Assembly: GCF_001636425.1 (NCBI RefSeq)
Contig: NZ_KV440953.1
Span: forward strand, 4,522,001-4,586,000
Origin: Heyndrickxia acidicola
GTDB lineage: Bacteria; Bacillota; Bacilli; Bacillales; Bacillaceae_C
Reading direction: 5' to 3'
Length of the DNA stretch: 64,000 nt
Under the pieces are notes generated by a model, which saw nothing but the letters and a program-made list of their open reading frames with translations, did no database searches and was not told where the DNA came from. The position numbers were made by a program, and so were the translations under genes. Below are positions 58,928-64,000 of this stretch, piece by piece. The number at the start of each line of letters is the position of its first letter. Positions within the stretch are counted from its first letter, which is position 1.

Positions 58928-60436
58928 TTACTCATCTATGTCTTTCTTAATCTTTCCGTCTTTTTTAGGAAACCGCCGAGTCTTTTCTGTTCGTAAATAT
59001 TGCGGCCGTAGTGATTGTTTGTTGAAACCAAGCCTTACAATGGTATCCTTCAAATCGATGACGCGTGGAGGATAGAGCGGCTCGAGAAATGGACGGCCAA
59101 GAGAGGTCAGCCTCAATAAATGTGTCATCAGAATGCAAAAACAAAAGACAATTCCAAGAAGTCCCCAAAGCTCAGCAAAAAACAAAAAGGGGAAACGCAA
59201 AAGCCTGATCGTATTACCAATTTTATATACAGGGGTGGTAAAGGAGGCCAGTGCTGCAAGGGCAACCAGAATGAGCAGCACATTGCTCGTGAATCCTGCT
59301 TCAACAGAAGCAGTCCCAATTACGATACCGCCCACGATACCGATCGTCTGGCCGATTTTCGTCGGCAATCGGGCGCCGGCTTCCCGGAGGAGCTCAATAG
59401 TCCCTTCCAGAACAACTGCTTCTAAGATCGGTGGAAACGGAACTCCTTGCCTAGAGCTGATAAGAGTAGCCATCAGGTCCCTTGGAATTAAATGATAGTG
59501 GTAGGTAAGCGCAGCTACATATAACGGTGTTACCAGGATGGAGAAAACAACCGAGAATATCCGCAGAAGCCGGAATACAGTAGCAATAATCCAATTCAGA
59601 TAATAATCTTCAAAGGAACCAAAGAACTCCACCAGCGTGGTGGGACCAATCAAGGCATGTGGAGAGCCATCTACAAGCATGATAAGTTTTCCCTGGGTAA
59701 GAACTCCGGCTGCCCGGTCTGGCCTTTCTGTATCAAGAAATTGAGGGAAAGGAGAATTGTGATTATCCGCCATCAGCTGTTCGATAAAGGAGCTGTCACT
59801 AATTTCGTCAAAGTCAATATCCTGCAGTCGCTGCTTAACGGTATTCACATTTTCTTCATTGGCAATTCCATCAATATACAGCAAGGCTACCTTGGTTTTT
59901 GAGAGAGTGCCAAGTGTAAAATCTTTTATAATTAATTCCTTAATGGGAAGCCTTTTGCGAATCAGGTTTAAGTTTTGATCCAGTGTTTCAATAAATGCTT
60001 CTTTAGGGCCAATTACACTAAACTCAATTTCCGGTGCGGAGATAGATCTGCTTACCTCTTTTTGTGCAGCAATAAAGACATACTTATCACTTTCTTGTGT
60101 AGAGCGCAGAAGGACATATCCATTAAACATTTTCTGTTCAATTATAGATGGATCTGTGCTAACTTCCACGTCTGCAATAGGAAGAATGGACTTGACATCA
60201 TTCAGGCCGCTGAATTCTCCCTCCAATAAGTAAGGCAGGACATCCTTCTGAAGGATATTTTCATCAATAATCGTAGAAACAAATTTCAGAGAAAAGGAAA
60301 ATTTCATTTTTGTATTAGTAAAGAATTCTTCCTTTATATCATCTGAAGCTGGTTTGTCCTCCATTGAGACCTGTGCGCCAGGACTTGGATTGGTATTCGC
60401 CTGTTTCTGCTTTTTTTTCCTCTTAAAAATATTCAT
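58928..60436 (-). CDS. Spore germination protein, GerAA/GerKA type
   Basis: A ~502-aa A subunit of the germinant receptor. A hydrophilic N-terminal domain (~residues 50-270) precedes five or six helices. Conserved blocks are GKLIMLVDGSPHALIGPTTLVEFF, RVFRLLRIFSVVFSILVTPLYVA and the PTKIGQTIGIVGGIVIGTASVEAGF signature. ATG 60436 (or 60439) follows GGGGGAAGA on the minus strand; the frame runs further upstream without a ribosome site. First gene of the operon; this shows the organism makes spores. Confidence 0.93.
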   Translation of the reverse strand: MNIFKRKKKQKQANTNPSPGAQVSMEDKPASDDIKEEFFTNTKMKFSFSLKFVSTIIDENILQKDVLPYLLEGEFSGLNDVKSILPIADVEVSTDPSIIEQKMFNGYVLLRSTQESDKYVFIAAQKEVSRSISAPEIEFSVIGPKEAFIETLDQNLNLIRKRLPIKELIIKDFTLGTLSKTKVALLYIDGIANEENVNTVKQRLQDIDFDEISDSSFIEQLMADNHNSPFPQFLDTERPDRAAGVLTQGKLIMLVDGSPHALIGPTTLVEFFGSFEDYYLNWIIATVFRLLRIFSVVFSILVTPLYVAALTYHYHLIPRDLMATLISSRQGVPFPPILEAVVLEGTIELLREAGARLPTKIGQTIGIVGGIVIGTASVEAGFTSNVLLILVALAALASFTTPVYKIGNTIRLLRFPFLFFAELWGLLGIVFCFCILMTHLLRLTSLGRPFLEPLYPPRVIDLKDTIVRLGFNKQSLRPQYLRTEKTRRFPKKDGKIKKDIDE

Positions 60437-60596
60437 CATTCTTCCCCCGGTGCCTGGCATGAATAGTGATTTGTCCATATCTTTTCCAAATAGACCGGAA
60501 TTATGTAAGGTGTCTCTTAATGGTGAAAACAGCATGAATGAGATGGAATCAGAATAAGTTTAAAGAAAGGACATTAGAAGACTTGGAGGGGGTTCA

Positions 60597-61136
60597 ATGA
60601 AAAGGAGAAGGCTCTTAACAAGGGGATTGAAGATAGTATTACTTCTGCTTTGTGCACTGGCAGCTATAGGTGTATGCTTCTTTTCACCCTATATTGTAGA
60701 GGGGGAGTCTATGCAAACTACGCTGTTTAATGGAGATCATATGCTGGCAAATAAAGAGGTATATAAGCTTGAAAAGCCGCAAAGAGGAGATATTGTTATC
60801 ATTAAAGATACAATCCATAAAGTTAATTACGTTAAGCGTTTAATTGGATTGCCAGGTGATAAGATTCAAATCAAAAAAGGGTATCTTTTTGTGAATGGAA
60901 AAAAGGAAGCCGAAAATTATCTAGTTAAAAATCGAATGGAAGCACGTAAAAAAGGGGAGATATTAAATCAGGATTTTGGACCGATTACGGTGCCTGCAGG
61001 CAAATTTTTTGTTATGGGGGATAACCGTCTGAAAAGCATGGACAGCCGCAATGGTCTCGGTTTGTTTCCTGCGAGTGCCATTGTGGCAAGGTGTGACTTG
61101 ATTTATTATCCTTTAAAGGATTTTAAAATAGAGTAA
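60597..61136 (+). CDS. Type I signal peptidase
   Basis: A 179-aa SipS-like signal peptidase with a single N-terminal membrane anchor (about residues 13-32). The catalytic Ser is in VEGESMQTTL and the Lys in NYVKRLIGLPGD. Box E is VMGDNRLKSMDSRNGLG (family GDNRxxSxDSR). It removes signal peptides outside the membrane. Bacillus has several copies and this one cannot be matched to a particular paralogue. It is divergent from the ger operon. TTGGAGGGGG ribosome site. Confidence 0.94.
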   Translation: MKRRRLLTRGLKIVLLLLCALAAIGVCFFSPYIVEGESMQTTLFNGDHMLANKEVYKLEKPQRGDIVIIKDTIHKVNYVKRLIGLPGDKIQIKKGYLFVNGKKEAENYLVKNRMEARKKGEILNQDFGPITVPAGKFFVMGDNRLKSMDSRNGLGLFPASAIVARCDLIYYPLKDFKIE

Positions 61137-61137
61137 T

Positions 61138-61190
61138 TTGAGCACCAAAATGGGTACAGGAAATTCTCTAACCCATTTCGGTGCTCTCAG
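61138..61190 (+). terminator. Long hairpin after signal peptidase gene
   Basis: GAGCACCAAAATGGGT pairs with ACCCATTTCGGTGCTC across a ~15-nt loop, followed by a T-rich TCAGTTTG. A weak T-run makes it a terminator candidate only. Confidence 0.55.
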
Positions 61191-61196
61191 TTTGTA

Positions 61197-61262
61197 TTCG
61201 GCCTTATCTTAGTCGAAGCCTTTTAAATCCGTACGCCGATGAGCAAGGCGCTTCCGCTTTTC
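61197..61262 (-). repeat. Truncated family B repeat
   Basis: Contains TTATCTTAGTCGAAGCC and the end TACGCCGATGAGCAAGGCGCTTCCGCTTTTC. It lies next to the stop codon of the CotF-like gene. Confidence 0.65.
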
Positions 61263-61264
61263 TT

Positions 61265-61606
61265 TCAATGTGTTTGATTTCCGTATGGAAATTGAGAGGA
61301 GTATGCCTGATGCTGCTGGTAAGCCTGCTGGATTTTTTGCTGCTCCGCAGCCTCGAGCTTGTACCAGCCATTATGGAACATAAGATTATAGAGCTCGCGC
61401 TGCTCATTATGTGTTTCTGTATAAATAGAAAGCAGATCCTGATAAAGGGCGGAGTGACTGGCTTCATTTAGGGCGGTGTTATAGGAAGCTGTCATATACT
61501 TTTCCATAGCCAGTAAATCGTTCGCAAGATCCCGATCATTCATGCGGGGAGTTTCTGGTATGGAAGTTTTGGAATTTTGAATTTTGGGTGCATTTTGATT
61601 TTGCAT
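61265..61606 (-). CDS. CotF-like spore coat protein
   Basis: A 113-aa protein with the CotF-family helical pattern NDRDLANDLLAMEKYMTASYNTALNEASHSALYQDLLSIYTETHNEQRELYNLMFHNGWY and a Gln-rich tail. These proteins are layered into the spore coat. GGAGGTACTACT precedes the ATG. It follows a second coat gene with a 19-nt gap, so the two form an operon transcribed in the mother cell (expected, not seen). Confidence 0.92.
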   Translation of the reverse strand: MQNQNAPKIQNSKTSIPETPRMNDRDLANDLLAMEKYMTASYNTALNEASHSALYQDLLSIYTETHNEQRELYNLMFHNGWYKLEAAEQQKIQQAYQQHQAYSSQFPYGNQTH

Positions 61607-61625
61607 AGTAGTACCTCCTGTTCCG

Positions 61626-61910
61626 TTACATCATTTGTTGAGTGTTTTGTGTTGGCTGATTTGTATTCAAATGTCCTAAAATTTGTTGATAATGCTGCTG
61701 ATGCATTTGTCCGCATTTTTCAAAGGCGCTTCTTAATGAAGCATCCTGGCAGTGCTCTGCTGCAAAATGAGCCTTTTTCATAGCAAGCAGATTCCAGGAA
61801 AGCATGTCATTTAAATAAGATAAATCTTTTGTAGTCAGCACCTGCGGAGGCTCATGATAAGCATGAGCAGGATTTTGACTAGTTTGTTGGTGTTGTTGTT
61901 CCATGTCCAT
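61626..61910 (-). CDS. Spore coat protein, CotF-related
   Basis: A ~94-aa Gln/His-rich protein. The core KDLSYLNDMLSWNLLAMKKAHFAAEHCQDASLRSAFEKCGQMHQQHYQQIL is like the N-terminal domain of CotF-type proteins (YraF/YraG-like). ATG 61910 is preceded closely by GGAGG; ATG 61904 is also possible. It is the first gene of the two-gene coat operon. Confidence 0.88.
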   Translation of the reverse strand: MDMEQQHQQTSQNPAHAYHEPPQVLTTKDLSYLNDMLSWNLLAMKKAHFAAEHCQDASLRSAFEKCGQMHQQHYQQILGHLNTNQPTQNTQQMM

Positions 61911-61985
61911 ATTACCTCCAGTCATGATCTGTGTGTGCAGTCCTTTTTTAAAGGATAAGCGTATGAAATTATATAAGTAGTATCT

Positions 61986-62132
61986 ATCTAGCTCCAGCGC
62001 CTATCGGCTAGTGGATTTCTGCGTCTCCTCCCTGCGATAAGTCAACATCATCTCGTCCCTCGCTGTGTTTTCTTTATCTCAGTCGAAGACTACGGAATCC
62101 ATACGCCGATGAGCAAGGCGCTTGCGCTTTTC
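61986..62132 (-). repeat. Family B interspersed repeat, tandem unit 1
   Basis: Runs from TCTAGCTCCAGCGCCTATCGG to GAGCAAGGCGCTTGCGCTTTTC. The ends pair (AGCGCCTATCGGC with GCCGATGAGCAAGGCGCT). The next unit starts 3 nt later and differs at only a few positions. Confidence 0.85.
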
Positions 62133-62134
62133 AT

Positions 62135-62282
62135 TGTCTAGCTCCAGCGCCTATCGGCTAGTGGATTTTTGCGTCTCCTCCCTGCGATAAGTCAACATCA
62201 TCTCGTCCCTCGCTGTGTTTTCTTTATCTCAGTCGAAGACTTCGGAATCCATACGCCGATGAGCAAGTCGCTTGCGCTTTTC
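62135..62282 (-). repeat. Family B interspersed repeat, tandem unit 2
   Basis: A near-identical direct copy of 61986-62132 (TTTTTGCG for TTTCTGCG; GACTTC for GACTAC; CAAGTCGC for CAAGGCGC). The duplication is recent or maintained by conversion. Confidence 0.85.
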
Positions 62283-62475
62283 TTAGTGTGCCAATATTGA
62301 AATGGCATTATCCATGAAAAACGACAAATATTGACGGGTTTCCTTATAAAATGCCTATTCAAAAAAGGTTTTCCGTGATAATATATGAATGTAATTTCTG
62401 TATTTTTATAAAAAAATGACAGTAAGCGGTTCCATAAAGAATGATAAGTTTACTTCAAAGGGGAGAGGGCAAGAA

Positions 62476-63393
62476 ATGGAACAATTAATGCGTAATTTTT
62501 TCTTGTTTTTAGCAAAAAATCGATTTTTCACTAATATGGCCAAAAGGTACGGCCTGCGATTTGGAGCAGCGCGTTTTGTTGCGGGGGAAAATATTGAGCA
62601 GACTGTTAAGGTTATAAAAGAATTTAACCGTAAAGGCTTGCTGATTACAGTGGACTACTTAGGGGAATTTGTAGATAACGAAGCAGAAGCGAACGAAATG
62701 GCGGATAATGCTATTAGAACCATTGAGGCAATTGGCAGAGAACGATTAGATTCCCAGGTTTCATTAAAGCTTACATCAATGGGAATGGATATTTCCGACG
62801 AACTTGTGATGAATAATATGCGCCGTATCATGGATGCTGCCAAGCAGAATAATGTCTTTATTACAATTGATATGGAAGACCATGCAAGAACAGAAAAAAC
62901 ACTTGAAATCTTTAAAAACCTTAAGACGGAATATGATAATATTGGAACCGTTATCCAGGCTTATTTGTACCGTACAGAAAAGGATATTGAGGAACTAAAT
63001 CAATTTTCCCCAAATCTGCGCCTTGTCAAAGGGGCTTATAAGGAGCCTGCCACTGTTGCATTTCCGGACAAAAAGGATGTAGATGAAAACTATAAAAAAA
63101 TTATTAAGATGCACCTTTTAAATGGAAACTATACTGCAATAGCTACGCATGATGAACAAATTATTGAGTATACCAAGCAGCTTGTAAAAGAATACAATAT
63201 CCCGAATGACCAATATGAATTTCAGATGCTGTTTGGGATCCGCCCAGAGCGTCAGCTGGAGCTTATCAAAGAAGGATATAAAATGCGTGTGTATATTCCT
63301 TATGGAACAGACTGGTATGGATACTTTATGCGCCGCTTGGCGGAACGCCCTGCAAACGTTGCCTTTGTTCTAAAAGGTGTTCTCGGAAAATAA
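62476..63393 (+). CDS. Proline dehydrogenase
   Basis: A 305-aa monofunctional PRODH (PutB/FadM type), an FAD barrel enzyme oxidising proline to pyrroline-5-carboxylate. Motifs are LLITVDYLGEFVDNE, VSLKLTSMGMDIS, TIDMEDHARTEKTLE, LRLVKGAYKEP, ATHDEQII, FQMLFGIRPERQ and the C-terminal YIPYGTDWYGYFMRRLAERPAN. ATG 62476 follows AGGGGAGAGG; a longer frame from 62416 lacks one. No P5C dehydrogenase gene is adjacent. A terminator follows. Confidence 0.96.
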   Translation: MEQLMRNFFLFLAKNRFFTNMAKRYGLRFGAARFVAGENIEQTVKVIKEFNRKGLLITVDYLGEFVDNEAEANEMADNAIRTIEAIGRERLDSQVSLKLTSMGMDISDELVMNNMRRIMDAAKQNNVFITIDMEDHARTEKTLEIFKNLKTEYDNIGTVIQAYLYRTEKDIEELNQFSPNLRLVKGAYKEPATVAFPDKKDVDENYKKIIKMHLLNGNYTAIATHDEQIIEYTKQLVKEYNIPNDQYEFQMLFGIRPERQLELIKEGYKMRVYIPYGTDWYGYFMRRLAERPANVAFVLKGVLGK

Positions 63394-63399
63394 TGTAAA

Positions 63400-63437
63400 C
63401 GCCCCCTGCATTACTGTGTTTTGCAGGGGGTTTTTGT
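63400..63437 (+). terminator. Terminator of the proline dehydrogenase gene
   Basis: CGCCCCCTGCA and TGCAGGGGGTTTTTG pair around TTACTGTGTTT. Confidence 0.88.
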
Positions 63438-63504
63438 ATTTTATAATGGAAAAGGTGCTGAAGGCGGTGTCCTGTCATAACTAATGGACCTCAGTGAAGG
63501 TTAA

Positions 63505-63697
63505 AAGGCGACCCTTTCTCTCCGGCTCTCCTAATGCTAGGCGCCGATAAACGGGCGTCTTCGGCTTTTCTATTGTCCAGCTCCAGACGCCATCGGCTCG
63601 AGGTCATAAGTCAATCCGTCCGAGAGGTTAAATACCAAACCTCTCAGCCGGCTCACCTTATGCTGGTCGCCGATAAGCAGGCGTCTTCCGCTTTTCT
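63505..63697 (-). repeat. Family B/C repeats, two copies
   Basis: A fragment with GCGCCGATAAACGGGCGTCTTCGGCTTTTC is followed by a unit from TGTCCAGCTCCAGACGCCATCGG to GTCGCCGATAAGCAGGCGTCTTCCGCTTTTC. The unit ends at the stop codon of the YuzL-like gene. Confidence 0.7.
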
Positions 63698-63830
63698 AGT
63701 GTTTTTTGTACTGGTTGTTTTGGCTGTTTACCTTGCCTCCGCCGTCATTTTCTACGGTTGGACCTGCATTTCCTTTTACGCTGGCAGCACTGACGCCTGC
63801 TTTAGAAGGATTTTTCTTCATTCGTGCCAT
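63696..63830 (-). CDS. YuzL-like small protein (44 aa)
   Basis: On the minus strand GGGGGTG precedes an ATG at 63830. The 44-aa product begins MARMKKNPSKAGVSAASVKG and goes on NAGPTVENDGGGKVNSQN. It is basic, Gly/Asn/Ser-rich and without hydrophobic segments. It recalls the B. subtilis YuzL family, which lies near the proline dehydrogenase/fad gene region there too. Function unknown. Confidence 0.78.
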   Translation of the reverse strand: MARMKKNPSKAGVSAASVKGNAGPTVENDGGGKVNSQNNQYKKH

Positions 63831-63963
63831 CTGTTTCACCCCCCAGATTTAATTCGTAATTAGCATTCCCGGCTGGCAGGGTGAATATTTAAGAAAAGCC
63901 GCAGAGTCTGTTCTTTAAATTTTTAAAAAATTTCCGATTTTCGAAGACGAAAGCATTGCTATA

Positions 63964-63993
63964 TTGAGAAAATTCATTTATATTTAGTATAGT
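63964..63993 (+). promoter_or_regulatory. Possible promoter at right edge
   Basis: TTGAGA (63964-63969) and TATAGT (63988-63993) are 18 nt apart, facing a gene outside the window. The stretch 63841-63960 shows no gene. Confidence 0.4.
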
Positions 63994-64000
63994 AAGCTCA

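Overview
The window is a stretch of Bacillaceae chromosome from an endospore former (Bacillus, Cytobacillus or Mesobacillus-like). It carries a GerA-type germination operon, spore-coat CotF-like genes, a YuzL-like gene and crh. The gene order yvcI-rapZ-glmR-whiA-crh / clpP-tRNA-Arg / sigL-cggR-gapA-pgk-tpiA-gpmI-eno / secG-est-rnr-smpB-ssrA matches what is known from Bacillus subtilis and relatives. The left half is therefore core genome with accessory insertions, and the right half is a looser set of stress, envelope, signalling and sporulation genes.

Layout. 1-3.9 kb: the rapZ/glmR/whiA/crh cluster, split by a small transposable repeat. 4.3-8.0 kb: accessory genes (two VOC-fold proteins, a VmlR-like ABC-F resistance protein behind a leader-peptide attenuator, GC-rich repeats). 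8.1-9.2 kb: clpP with a CtsR-type operator and tRNA-Arg(CCG). 9.3-13.8 kb: a second-locus ftsZ without ftsA, a small unknown gene and a class A penicillin-binding protein. 14.0-23.1 kb: sigL, a glutaredoxin-like gene, then the central glycolytic operon with its CggR operator. 23.2-30.0 kb: a secreted protein, a FrnE-like DsbA protein, secG, est, rnr, smpB and tmRNA. 30.4-37.5 kb: transporters, adaA, a YciI-like gene, and a second ABC-F gene that also has an upstream ORF and terminator leader. 37.7-50.9 kb: diguanylate cyclase, Ohr, HesB-like, DUF6044, SPW, UspA/MFS, LtaS-like, EAL, copper chaperone and CcdC-like genes. 51.0-55.8 kb: a SwrC-like RND pump divergent from a TetR regulator. 56.3-63.8 kb: thioredoxin-like gene, gerABC, signal peptidase I, coat genes, proline dehydrogenase and a YuzL-like gene.

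Intergenic DNA is rich in interspersed repeats. There are four full-length copies of a ~160-bp miniature element with GGCT termini and 8-bp target duplications (ISL3-like features), plus decayed copies. A 108-bp element has a perfect 9-bp target duplication. Two families of GC-rich repeats, three palindromes sharing a GGGGTCTGACCCC core, and an array with an exact 21-bp period are also present.

The most interesting points are the extra FtsZ/PBP1 locus and the two ABC-F genes with visible attenuation leaders. One of these leaders shows a 10-bp perfect antiterminator pairing. All function calls come from reading the sequence and from family knowledge; no database search was run.
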